Origin: Paracoccus binzhouensis
GTDB lineage: Bacteria > Pseudomonadota > Alphaproteobacteria > Rhodobacterales > Rhodobacteraceae
DNA length: 64,000 nucleotides
NCBI RefSeq assembly: GCF_016446475.1
Contig: NZ_JAEHFP010000005.1
Location: 23,299-87,298 of the forward strand
Reading direction: 5' to 3'
How positions within the stretch are numbered: position 1 is the first letter of the stretch; the number at the start of each line of letters is the position of its first letter. Positions 42,964-49,994 of this stretch are shown here, piece after piece. The notes under the pieces are model-generated. The model was given only the letters and a program-made list of their open reading frames with translations, was not told the DNA's origin and made no database searches. The position numbers and the translations under genes are program-made.

Positions 42964-43089
42964 TCAAGTCAGAACCCGCAGAGCAGTCACCGCCACCAGC
43001 GGGAGGGGCCGTTCCTGCCAAGTGGCCAGGAATGCTGTCCGGTTCAGCGCGGCGATCCAGACAAGGCGTTCCTCGAATGCCCTGTCCAC
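42964..43089 (-). pseudogene. Truncated duplicate of the MerR-controlled Cys-containing protein
   Basis: Reading leftward from about 43089, FEERLVWIAALNRTAFLATW closely parallels FKDRLAWIANLNRDALLGSR of the protein at 41731, followed by a similar LPL/LEL turn. Similarity ends after about 30 residues and the frame stops at 42964, losing the cysteine-bearing C-terminal two thirds. Together with the duplicated promoter it shows that a copy of the whole unit once stood here in the opposite direction. Confidence 0.6.
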
Positions 43090-43164
43090 ACTAGAGGCAG
43101 GGGCCGCGTTTGCCGGATCCGCCAAGCCCGTGACAAACCTCCTTGGGTTTACGGCCCAGGTCAT

Positions 43165-43195
43165 AAGTTACATCTTCAAGTCACTTGAGGTTCAA
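43165..43195 (-). promoter_or_regulatory. Second MerR-type promoter, leftward
   Basis: On the minus strand, -35 TTGAAC (43190-43195) and -10 TAACTT (43165-43170) are 19 bp apart, and the spacer contains CTCAAGTGACTTGAAG, a one-mismatch relative of the dyad at 41643-41661. The same MerR protein should act on it. It would transcribe the truncated fragment and the 42488-42952 membrane protein. Confidence 0.7.
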
Positions 43196-43379
43196 CCCCC
43201 ATCGCGTGAGACGCAGAAGGGCACTTTGTCGGCTCCGCCGGGCCGGCGACCAGCGCTGCTACGGCTGTAAAGAACAGCGGCGCTTGAACTGCTTTATCCG
43301 GCAGTCCTGCGAATTCGGCACCTGTTGTCATCGGAGGCAAAAGTGCACCGGAGCGGTGCGGGAAGAACGGCGTTATCGT

Positions 43380-43408
43380 TTGACATGTTACGACGGTTAC
43401 ATTATGTA
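43380..43408 (+). promoter_or_regulatory. Promoter of the ChrB-like/fluoride gene cluster
   Basis: TTGACA (43380-43385) and TATGTA (43403-43408) are 17 bp apart. Transcription would begin near 43415, almost on the ATG at 43416, which suggests a leaderless mRNA; no ribosome site precedes either candidate start. Confidence 0.45.
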
Positions 43409-43958
43409 CGTAGCCATGCCTGAAGTCGTTTGGCTGCTGCTCACCTACAAGGTGCCGCCCGAACCGGCCGCCCGGCGGATCGCCGTCTGGCGGCGCCTGA
43501 AGGGCATGGGGGCGGTGTACCTGCAGAACGGGGTCTGCCTGCTGCCCAAGACGGACGACCATGTGCGGCGCCTGAAGATGCTGGAGAACGACGTGGCCGA
43601 GGCCAAGGGCGAGAGCGTGATCCTGGAGACCGTCGCCCTCGACAAGGGGCAGGAGGAAAAGGTCATCGCCCGCTTCAAGGCCGACCGCGACGACGCCTAC
43701 GAGGAGTTCATCGACAAGTGCGACGACTTCGAACACGAGGTCGCCAAGGAGGTGGAGGCTAATCACTTCACCTACGCAGAGCTGGAGGAGAACGACGTCG
43801 ACCTGAAGAAGCTGCAGGGCTGGCTGGCCAAGATCCGCAAGCTCGACTTCTACGGCGCCTCCCGGGCCGCCGAGGCGGAGGAGCGCCTCAAGGGCTGCGA
43901 GGCCGTGCTCGACGCCTATGCCAAGCGCGTCTTCGAGGCGCACGAAGAAAACGGCTGA
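43404..43958 (+). CDS. ChrB N-terminal-domain protein
   Basis: 184 residues (180 if the ATG at 43416 is used). VWLLLTYKVPPEPAARRIAVWRRLKGMGAVYLQNGVCLLP is the ChrB N-terminal winged domain, a DNA-binding fold known from chromate-responsive regulators. The second ChrB domain, found in full-length proteins of about 300 residues, is absent, and a long charged helix (EEFIDKCDDFEHEVAKEVEANHF region) ends the protein. No chrA transporter is present. The gene sits just upstream of the fluoride riboswitch, in the same direction, so it may control the fluoride operon or simply share its promoter. Its signal is unknown. Confidence 0.78.
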   Translation: MYVAMPEVVWLLLTYKVPPEPAARRIAVWRRLKGMGAVYLQNGVCLLPKTDDHVRRLKMLENDVAEAKGESVILETVALDKGQEEKVIARFKADRDDAYEEFIDKCDDFEHEVAKEVEANHFTYAELEENDVDLKKLQGWLAKIRKLDFYGASRAAEAEERLKGCEAVLDAYAKRVFEAHEENG

Positions 43959-43987
43959 AGGAGAGAAGGACGGTACGGCAAGCCCGC

Positions 43988-44043
43988 TGACGATGGGGAT
44001 GGGGTTCCCCCGATAACCGCCGAAGAGGCTGATGACTCCTACC
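43988..44043 (+). promoter_or_regulatory. Fluoride riboswitch (crcB RNA) aptamer
   Basis: The sequence contains the conserved crcB-motif elements in order: GGGGATGGGGTTCCCCC (43995-44011), AACCGCC (44015-44021) and GGCTGATGACTCCTACC (44027-44043). This pattern, with its pseudoknot between the first and middle blocks, is that of fluoride-binding riboswitches. The last block overlaps the left arm of the terminator, so ligand binding should prevent terminator formation. Downstream genes include two CrcB fluoride channels, which confirms the identity. Confidence 0.88.
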
Positions 44044-44074
44044 GGGCGTCTTGGGACGCAGGTAGGAGCTTTTT
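44036..44074 (+). terminator. Expression-platform terminator of the fluoride riboswitch
   Basis: CTCCTACC (44036-44043) pairs with GGTAGGAG (44061-44068); inside it GCGTC (44046-44050) pairs with GACGC (44055-44059). CTTTTTG follows. The left arm is part of the aptamer, giving a transcriptional ON switch for fluoride. Confidence 0.85.
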
Positions 44075-44134
44075 GCCCGCACTGCTTCCCGGTTGTCCGG
44101 CCTGATCGGAACTTGAAATGGGAAGGAGTAACGG

Positions 44135-44884
44135 ATGTTCACCTGGTCTACTGCCGCGCCGGCCATCAGTGCGGCCTTCCTCGCCTCCCTGGTGGAGGTC
44201 GTCGAAGCCTTCACCATCGTGCTTGCCGTCGCCACGCTGCGCGGCTGGCGCCCCGCCGCACTCGGCACCGCCGGCGCGCTTTCGGTGCTCGGCGCCATCG
44301 TCCTCACCCTCGGGCCCTTGCTCGATCGCGTGCCGCTGCACCTTCTGCAGCTGGTCGTCGGCGTCCTGCTGCTGCTCTTCGGCATCGGCTGGCTGCGCAA
44401 GGCGGCCCTCAGGGCGGCCGGCGTCGTCCCCCTGCACGACGAGGACGCGGTCTTCGCTGCCGAGACTGCCCACCTCGGCGAAGAGGCGAGGCGCCGCAGC
44501 ACGTCGCTTGACTGGATCGCCGGCATCACCGCCTTCAAGGCGGTCCTTCTGGAAGGGCTTGAGGTCGTCTTCATCGTCATCGCCGTCGGCGCCGGGCGCG
44601 GCCTTCTTGTGCCGGCCAGCCTCGGCGCGCTGGCCGCCTGCGCGTTCGTCCTCCTGGTCGGTGCCATTGTTCACCGTCCGCTCTCACGCGTTCCCGAGAA
44701 CACGCTGAAGTTCGGCGTCGGGGTCATGCTCTCGGCCTTCGGTGTGTTCTGGACGGGCGAAGGCCTCGGTGTCGAATGGCCGGGACACGATCTCGCCCTC
44801 TTCGTCTTTGCCATCCTTTTCCTGGGCACCGGCCTGCTGGCGGCATCGATCGCTCGGCGCCCCTTCGAGGCGGCAGTGAAATGA
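44135..44884 (+). CDS. COG4280-type membrane protein of the fluoride operon
   Basis: 249 residues, about six or seven helices. Two related acidic motifs lie within helices of the two halves, SLVEVVEAFTIVLAVATLRGW (about 19-39) and VLLEGLEVVFIVIAVGAGRG, an internal repeat reminiscent of cation/H+ exchangers of the GDT1/TMEM165 kind. NCBI-style annotation would be COG4280 domain protein. It is the first gene after the fluoride riboswitch, so it is expected to be induced by fluoride, perhaps handling a counter-ion such as Mn2+, Ca2+ or H+. Coupled to the next gene by ATGA overlap. Transport role inferred. Confidence 0.75.
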   Translation: MFTWSTAAPAISAAFLASLVEVVEAFTIVLAVATLRGWRPAALGTAGALSVLGAIVLTLGPLLDRVPLHLLQLVVGVLLLLFGIGWLRKAALRAAGVVPLHDEDAVFAAETAHLGEEARRRSTSLDWIAGITAFKAVLLEGLEVVFIVIAVGAGRGLLVPASLGALAACAFVLLVGAIVHRPLSRVPENTLKFGVGVMLSAFGVFWTGEGLGVEWPGHDLALFVFAILFLGTGLLAASIARRPFEAAVK

Positions 44885-45312
44885 CCATTCTCAAAGACGT
44901 TCTCGCCGAGCTCGTCGGTATGTTCATCGGCGACGCCAGACTCTCAGCCGCAATTCTCGCGGTAGTCGCCGTCGCGGTGGCCCTGATCGATCTCGCTCAG
45001 GTCGAGCCCCTGATCGGCGGTGGCGTGCTGCTTGTCGGCAGCCTCGCGGTCGTGCCTATCGCCGCCCGCCTGGCCGCCCGGCCCAAGGCTACGAGCGTGG
45101 CGACGACTGATGGTACGCCCGGACATCCGGAGGCGGCCGGCACCGAACACCGTCTGGTCGTGATGCGGCGCGACGGCTTGCTCGGTCGAGCCGCGATGTG
45201 GTTCAGGCGATTGCACCAGCGTCGCAGTCTGAAGGAACTCGACGATCGATTGCTCGACGATATTGGCGTCAGCAGGGAGGCGGCGGAGACCGAGAGTCGG
45301 AGACTCGACTGA
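44881..45312 (+). CDS. Membrane protein with C-terminal DUF1127 motif
   Basis: 143 residues. Two hydrophobic segments near the N-terminus (about 22-39 and 45-63) precede a soluble tail ending RRSLKELDDRLLDDIGVSREAA, which is the DUF1127 motif normally found as a stand-alone small protein of alphaproteobacteria linked to RNA turnover and phosphate stress. Fusion of that motif to a membrane part is unusual. It overlaps both neighbours (ATGA with the COG4280 gene; one base with the CrcB-SLC13 gene), so it is a true member of the fluoride operon. Function unknown. Confidence 0.75.
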   Translation: MTILKDVLAELVGMFIGDARLSAAILAVVAVAVALIDLAQVEPLIGGGVLLVGSLAVVPIAARLAARPKATSVATTDGTPGHPEAAGTEHRLVVMRRDGLLGRAAMWFRRLHQRRSLKELDDRLLDDIGVSREAAETESRRLD

Positions 45313-46964
45313 TGGGGGATCTGGCTGGCTTGCTCGCCTGGGTGGCGGCCGGCAGCGCCTTGGGCGGTGTCGCCCGCTTCTTCGTCTCCGGCCTGGTGGC
45401 ACGGGGCTTCGGCGAGACGTTCCCCTGGGGGACTATGATCGTGAACGTCAGCGGCTGCTTTGCAATCGGTGCGCTGGCAGCCGTCACCCGGCGCGAGGGG
45501 CTGCTCGCGTCGCCCGAAGCCTGGGCGCTGGCGGTGACCGGCTTCCTCGGGAGCTACACGACGGTTTCCTCTTTCAGCCTTCAAACGCTCGCCCTTGCAC
45601 GCGAAGGCGAATGGCTGCGGGCGATCGGCAACATCGTGTTGTCGCTCGCCCTTTGCCTTGGCGCCGCGGCGCTGGGCTTGGCGGCGGGACTTGCCTTGAC
45701 CGGAGAAACGAGTAGCGGAGGCCTGCCCTCCTTGATCGATCAGCATGAAGTCCTCGTCCTCACCGTCTTCTTCGGGGTCTACCTCGGCATGGCGGTGGGG
45801 CGTTGGCCGAAGCTCGCGCTCGACCGCACCGGCATTGCGCTTTGCGGCGCAATCGTGCTGCTGTTCTTCGACGAAAAGACAGGCGCATCCGCCGCCGGCA
45901 TCGACACCGCCACCCTGGCGGTGCTGTTCGGCCTCATGGTGCTTTCGGCCCAGTTTGCCGCCTGCGGTATCTACGAGTGGTGCGCCCAGCGCCTTGCCGC
46001 CGCGGTTGCCTCGCCCGCCGTTGTCCTTGCCCTGGTGGTGGCGGTGACCGGTGCCCTATCCAGCCTCCTGGCCAACGACATCGTCGTCTTTGCCATGACG
46101 CCGGTCCTCTGCCAGGGCCTCACCCGCGCCGGCCGCGACCCGCGCCCTTACCTGCTGGCCCACGCCGGCGCCGCCAACGTCGGCTCGGCGGCAACGCTGG
46201 TCGGCAACCCGCAGAACATCCTGATCGGCGAGCACGGCAGCCTCGGGTTCTGGCACTACCTTGCCTTCGCCGCCCCTCTGGCGGTCGTGGGCCTCGCCGT
46301 CGTCTACCTGGTGGTGCTGGCTGTCTGGCGCCGCCAGCTCGGCGAGGCCGCCACTCCGGCGGCCAATGCATCCGCCCCTCAGGAGATCCGCCTCGACCGG
46401 GCACTGCTGGTGAAGGGTCTCCTCGCCACCCTCCTGCTGCTGGCGCTCTACACCACCGCGCTGCCACGCTGGCAGTCCACCCTGCTGGTCGCCGGCATTC
46501 TGCTGGTCAGCCGCCGGCTTTCCACCCGCGAGATGCTGGCCGCGGTGGACTGGCACCTGCTGGTGCTTTTCGGCGGACTCTTCGTGGTGACCGGCGCGCT
46601 CAGCGGCACGGCCTTCAATGCCCAAGCCGTCGATCTGTTGCAGGCAATCGGATTCTCTTTCGAGGACCCCCTGCTGCTGGGCGCCACCGCCCTTATCGGC
46701 AGCAATACCGTCGGCAATGTGCCGCTGGTGATCTTGCTGCTCTCGGCGCTGCCTGGCCTTTCGACGGAGGCGCTCTACGCCCTGGCGGTACTGTCCACCT
46801 TTGCCGGCAACCTCCTGCTCATCGGCAGCCTTGCCAACCTCATTATGGTGGAGCGCGCGCGGCATGAGGGCATTGCCGTCAGCTTCGGCGACCACCTGCG
46901 GACCGGCGTGCCGATGACTTTGGCCACCCTGGCGCTGGCGTATGGCTGGTTTCAGGTGACGTGA
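45312..46964 (+). CDS. Fusion of CrcB/Fluc fluoride channel domain and SLC13/ArsB-type anion transporter
   Basis: 550 residues. Residues 1-128 are a complete CrcB unit with four helices: GSALGGVARFFVSGLV, then FPWGTMIVNVSGCFAIG with the conserved Asn, and GFLGSYTTVSSFSLQT in place of the usual TTFSTF. From about residue 138 an SLC13/ArsB permease of some ten helices begins (HEVLVLTVFFGVYLGMAVGRWP), with ATLVGNPQNILIG near 300 and GSNTVGNVPLVIL near 475, both signatures of that superfamily. The start overlaps the previous stop by one base and is the only sensible one. The chain joins a passive fluoride channel to a secondary transporter under a fluoride riboswitch. Confidence 0.85.
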   Translation: MGDLAGLLAWVAAGSALGGVARFFVSGLVARGFGETFPWGTMIVNVSGCFAIGALAAVTRREGLLASPEAWALAVTGFLGSYTTVSSFSLQTLALAREGEWLRAIGNIVLSLALCLGAAALGLAAGLALTGETSSGGLPSLIDQHEVLVLTVFFGVYLGMAVGRWPKLALDRTGIALCGAIVLLFFDEKTGASAAGIDTATLAVLFGLMVLSAQFAACGIYEWCAQRLAAAVASPAVVLALVVAVTGALSSLLANDIVVFAMTPVLCQGLTRAGRDPRPYLLAHAGAANVGSAATLVGNPQNILIGEHGSLGFWHYLAFAAPLAVVGLAVVYLVVLAVWRRQLGEAATPAANASAPQEIRLDRALLVKGLLATLLLLALYTTALPRWQSTLLVAGILLVSRRLSTREMLAAVDWHLLVLFGGLFVVTGALSGTAFNAQAVDLLQAIGFSFEDPLLLGATALIGSNTVGNVPLVILLLSALPGLSTEALYALAVLSTFAGNLLLIGSLANLIMVERARHEGIAVSFGDHLRTGVPMTLATLALAYGWFQVT

Positions 46965-47058
46965 TGTCAGCAACTCGAAACTCTTGCAGCGGAGTCGGTT
47001 CTGCGGGGGCGGTCGGCAGGAAGCCCTTGAATCCACGCGGCAACAGGTGCGAGACCCG

Positions 47059-47526
47059 ATGAACGATAGGCATTCGTCAGCGAAGCGAAGAACGCACTAC
47101 CGCCGATGGCGAGGGGTGCGCGACCGGCTGCTGCTTTACCTAACCGTCGCACTGGGCACAGCGGTGGGCGGCGTCGTGCGGGCGCTGGCCTCCCACGCGG
47201 CAATCGCCCATTTCGGGGCAGGCTTTCCCTGGGGCACCCTGGCGGTGAACGTGGCCGGCTCCATTCTTATCGGCCTGTATGCCGGGCTCACCGAGCCGGG
47301 CGGGCGCGTCTTCGCCGGTGCGCGCCAGCGTCACTTCGTGATGACCGGCATCTGCGGCGGCTTCACCACCTTCTCGGTGTTCAGCCTGGAGACCCTGCGT
47401 TTCGCCGTAGAGGGGCTCTATTGGCTGGCGGCGGGCTACGTCGCCTTTTCACTCGTCACTTGGCTTGCCGCAGCCTGGCTCGGCCACGCATGGGCGACGC
47501 GTATCAACAAACTAGGAGGAGCATGA
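47059..47526 (+). CDS. crcB: CrcB/Fluc fluoride channel
   Basis: 155 residues; a basic N-terminal extension of about 25 residues precedes the four-helix unit. ALGTAVGGVVRALASH, FPWGTLAVNVAGSILIG and GGFTTFSVFSLETLRF contain the Asn and TTFS motifs that line the fluoride pore. Fluc works as an antiparallel dual-topology dimer. The neighbouring CrcB-SLC13 fusion could pair with it, making a heterodimer possible. The stop overlaps the DUF190 start. GGTG about 10 bp upstream is a weak ribosome site, so expression may depend on coupling within the operon. Confidence 0.93.
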   Translation: MNDRHSSAKRRTHYRRWRGVRDRLLLYLTVALGTAVGGVVRALASHAAIAHFGAGFPWGTLAVNVAGSILIGLYAGLTEPGGRVFAGARQRHFVMTGICGGFTTFSVFSLETLRFAVEGLYWLAAGYVAFSLVTWLAAAWLGHAWATRINKLGGA

Positions 47527-47870
47527 TTATGGAAATTCCCAAGGAGGCGGTTCTGCTTCGCGTTTTCATCGGCGAGGATGATCGCGACGGCAACCGCCCA
47601 TTATACGAGGCGATTGTCCTGAAGGCGCGAGAGTTGCACCTGGCCGGCGCCACTGTGCTGCGCGGCGCCATGGGATTTGGCCACTCGAGCCGCCTGCACA
47701 CGACGAAGATCCTGCGGCTGTCCGAAGACCTGCCTCTGGTCATCGAGATCGTCGACAGCGAAGAGAAGATCGACGCCTTTCTGCCGACCTTGGACAGCCT
47801 GATGACGAGCGGCTTGGTGACGCTGGAGAAGGTCAAGGTCCTGCAGTACGGCCCGCCGGCTAAGAGCTGA
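47523..47870 (+). CDS. DUF190 family protein
   Basis: 115 residues from the ATG at 47523, with AGGAGG directly upstream. AVLLRVFIGEDDRDGNRPLYEAIVLKARE and GATVLRGAMGFGHSSRLHT are the DUF190 signatures. DUF190 is a PII-like ferredoxin fold protein that commonly accompanies crcB genes; it probably senses a small ligand or regulates the channel. Last gene of the fluoride operon. No clear terminator follows. Confidence 0.93.
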   Translation: MIMEIPKEAVLLRVFIGEDDRDGNRPLYEAIVLKARELHLAGATVLRGAMGFGHSSRLHTTKILRLSEDLPLVIEIVDSEEKIDAFLPTLDSLMTSGLVTLEKVKVLQYGPPAKS

Positions 47871-47960
47871 GCTGTGCTGGAGTCATAGGAAAAAGGCACG
47901 CGTTAGAAGCGACCCAGTATACCCAACGCGCGCAAGCATCCGCATGTGATCGCATTCCGT

Positions 47961-48013
47961 CGTACATAAAGGCCGTAAGAGAATCCGGCGCATCCGGCGA
48001 TCCTTGTCCTGAC
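47961..48013 (+). repeat. Promoter-region repeat, copy 1 (upstream of the trb operon)
   Basis: Starts CGTACATAAAGGCCGTAAGA and continues through GATCCTTGTCC. About 80 percent identical over 50 bp to a segment at 61875-61927 that precedes the small protein and recombinase genes. It lies 30-80 bp before the copG start, the right place for a shared promoter or regulator site. Confidence 0.65.
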
Positions 48014-48041
48014 TTTTTCAAGACCGTCAGGGCAAGACTGC

Positions 48042-48443
48042 ATGAAGCCGCGTCACAACATCTACATCGACGAGGAGACGAGCGCCGAGCTCGAAGCGCT
48101 GGCGGCCAAGCCCGGCGCCTCCAAATCCGCGATCATCACCGACGCGATCCGCCATTACATCCGGCACCGCGGCGCTCATGCGCTCGATGAGGCGCTGAGG
48201 ATCCGCCTCGATCGGCTGACGCGCGAGAACAACCTGATCCGGCGCGACATCGATGTGCTGACCGAGAGCCTCGCCTTCTTCGTGCGGCTCTACCTCACCT
48301 TCAACGCGCACACGCCGATCCCGGACAAGGCGACACAGGCGGTCGCGCAGGAACGCTACCAGAAATTCGTCGAGCAGGTCGGCCGCCAGATTGCGGGCGG
48401 CAAGCGCTCGCTCGGCACCAGGGACGGGGAAGAAAACCCATGA
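48042..48443 (+). CDS. CopG/ribbon-helix-helix regulator at the head of the trb operon
   Basis: 133 residues. The N-terminal MKPRHNIYIDEETSAELEAL, then KPGASKSAIITDAIRHYI, is a ribbon-helix-helix DNA-binding domain; a helical C-terminal part (FFVRLYLTFNAHTPIP) follows. The same small CopG protein stands before trbB in many rhizobial ICEs and probably represses the transfer operon. Its stop overlaps the trbB start by 4 bp. The repeat at 47961 is a candidate binding site, which is inference. Confidence 0.88.
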   Translation: MKPRHNIYIDEETSAELEALAAKPGASKSAIITDAIRHYIRHRGAHALDEALRIRLDRLTRENNLIRRDIDVLTESLAFFVRLYLTFNAHTPIPDKATQAVAQERYQKFVEQVGRQIAGGKRSLGTRDGEENP

Positions 48444-49405
48444 GCACGACTGCCGAAGAACGCCGGCGCGCCATGCTGAAGACGGCCATGGGGCCGGCAG
48501 TCAACGAGGCTCTCGGCGACCCCGCCGTCATCGAGGTGATGGTCAACCCCGACGGCAGGCTCTGGATCGACAGGCTCGGCGAGGGGCGAAGCGACGCCGG
48601 CCTGCGTGTTCACCCCTCCGAAACCGAGCGGATCATCCGCCTGGTGGCCTCCCATGTCCGCACCGAGGTGCATGCGGACAATCCCATCGTCAGCGCCGAA
48701 CTGCCGTCGGGCGAGCGCTTCGAGGGCGTGCTGCCCCCGGTCGCATTGGCGCCGTGCTTCGCCATCCGCAAGCCCGCCGCGAAGATCTTCACCCTGACTG
48801 ATTACGTCCGCACCCAGATCATGATCCCGATCCAAGCCGAAGCCCTTAGGCAGGCGGTGCGGGAGCGGAAGAACATACTGGTCGCGGGTGGAACCTCCTC
48901 AGGCAAGACCACGCTTGCCAATGCGCTGCTTGCCGAGATCGCTAACTGCGACGAGCGGGTGATCCTCATCGAGGATACGCGCGAGCTGCAATGCGCGGCG
49001 AAGGATTGTGTGGCGCTGCGCACACGGCCGGGCGTCGTATCTCTGGCCGATCTCGTACGCTCGACCCTGCGCCTGCGCCCCGACCGCATCATTGTCGGCG
49101 AGGTGCGGGGCGCCGAAGCGCTCGACATGCTCAAGGCCTGGAACACCGGCCATCCCGGCGGCATCGCGACCGTGCATGCCAATTCCGCCCATGCCGCCCT
49201 CTACCGGATCGAGCAACTCGTCCAGGAGAGCGTCACCGTCATCCCGCGTCGCCTGATCGCGGAGGCGATCGATCTCGTGGTGTTCATCGCCGGGCGCGGC
49301 TCATCCCGCCGCATCGAGACCATCGCCGAAGTCACCGGTCTCGACGCCAACGGCGATTACGCGGTGACCACGCTTTCCATGCCCCAACTGCAATCGCTCT
49401 CATGA
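48440..49405 (+). CDS. trbB: TrbB conjugal transfer ATPase (VirB11 type)
   Basis: 321 residues. Walker A VAGGTSSGKTTLANALLAE near 150, the Asp box LIEDTRELQC near 175, Walker B-like RPDRIIVGEVRGAEAL near 215 and the His box GHPGGIATVHANSA near 235 are all present. It forms a hexameric ring at the base of the secretion channel and powers pilus assembly and DNA transfer. Four-base overlaps on both sides bind it into the trb operon. Confidence 0.96.
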   Translation: MSTTAEERRRAMLKTAMGPAVNEALGDPAVIEVMVNPDGRLWIDRLGEGRSDAGLRVHPSETERIIRLVASHVRTEVHADNPIVSAELPSGERFEGVLPPVALAPCFAIRKPAAKIFTLTDYVRTQIMIPIQAEALRQAVRERKNILVAGGTSSGKTTLANALLAEIANCDERVILIEDTRELQCAAKDCVALRTRPGVVSLADLVRSTLRLRPDRIIVGEVRGAEALDMLKAWNTGHPGGIATVHANSAHAALYRIEQLVQESVTVIPRRLIAEAIDLVVFIAGRGSSRRIETIAEVTGLDANGDYAVTTLSMPQLQSLS

Positions 49406-49416
49406 AAGGACATCGC

Positions 49417-49725
49417 ATGCGCAAAAAGCTCCGATTTCTGTCGGCTACCGCCCTCACGTTTCTGCTCACGGCCCCGGCCTATGCGGCGGGCTCCGGCATG
49501 CCGTGGGAAGAACCGCTCCAGCGCATCCTGGAATCGGTTCAGGGGCCGGTGGCCAAGATCGTCGCGGTGATCATCATCATAATCACCGGCCTGACGCTCG
49601 CCTTCGGCGAGACCTCGGGCGGCTTCCGGCGGCTGATCCAAATCGTCTTCGGCCTTAGCATCGCCTTCGCGGCGTCAAGCTTTTTCCTCTCCTTCTTCTC
49701 CTTCGGCGGCGGGGCGCTCGTCTGA
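49417..49725 (+). CDS. trbC: TrbC pilin precursor (VirB2 type)
   Basis: 102 residues from the ATG at 49417, which has AAAGGA 6 bp upstream; the ATG at 49402, overlapping the trbB stop, would add five residues. A signal peptide (RKKLRFLSATALTFLLTAPAYA, cleaved after about residue 22) is followed by two hydrophobic helices (VAVIIIIITGLTLAF and IVFGLSIAFAASSFFLSF). This is the pilus subunit, expected to be processed by TraF. The stop overlaps trbD. Confidence 0.93.
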   Translation: MRKKLRFLSATALTFLLTAPAYAAGSGMPWEEPLQRILESVQGPVAKIVAVIIIIITGLTLAFGETSGGFRRLIQIVFGLSIAFAASSFFLSFFSFGGGALV

Positions 49726-49994
49726 TGGATGCTGCTCGCCACATCGAGGGCTTCGAAATCCCGGTCCATCGCGCGCTGACCGAGCCGATCCTGCTCGGCG
49801 GCGCGCCGCGCGCCGTCGCCATCCTCAACGGCACGCTGGCGGCTGCCATCGGCCTCGGTCTCCAGCAGTGGATCGCCGGGCTCGGCCTGTTCGTCGCCGG
49901 GCATACGCTCAGCGTTTTTGCGGCCCGGCGCGATCCGGACTTCCTGTCCGTGCTCGCCCGCCACCTGCGTCAACGGGGGTGGTGGCGATGCTGA
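49725..49994 (+). CDS. trbD: TrbD (VirB3 type) membrane protein
   Basis: 89 residues. GFEIPVHRALTEPILLGGAPRAVAILNGTLA at the start is the TrbD signature, followed by one or two membrane helices. It is an inner-membrane component of the mating channel and acts together with TrbE. The start shares a base with the trbC stop, and the end overlaps trbE by 7 bp. Confidence 0.94.
   Translation: MDAARHIEGFEIPVHRALTEPILLGGAPRAVAILNGTLAAAIGLGLQQWIAGLGLFVAGHTLSVFAARRDPDFLSVLARHLRQRGWWRC

Noticed and set aside
43404..43958. Chromate resistance determinant
   Set aside because: Only the ChrB N-terminal domain is present, with no chrA transporter. The neighbours are fluoride genes.
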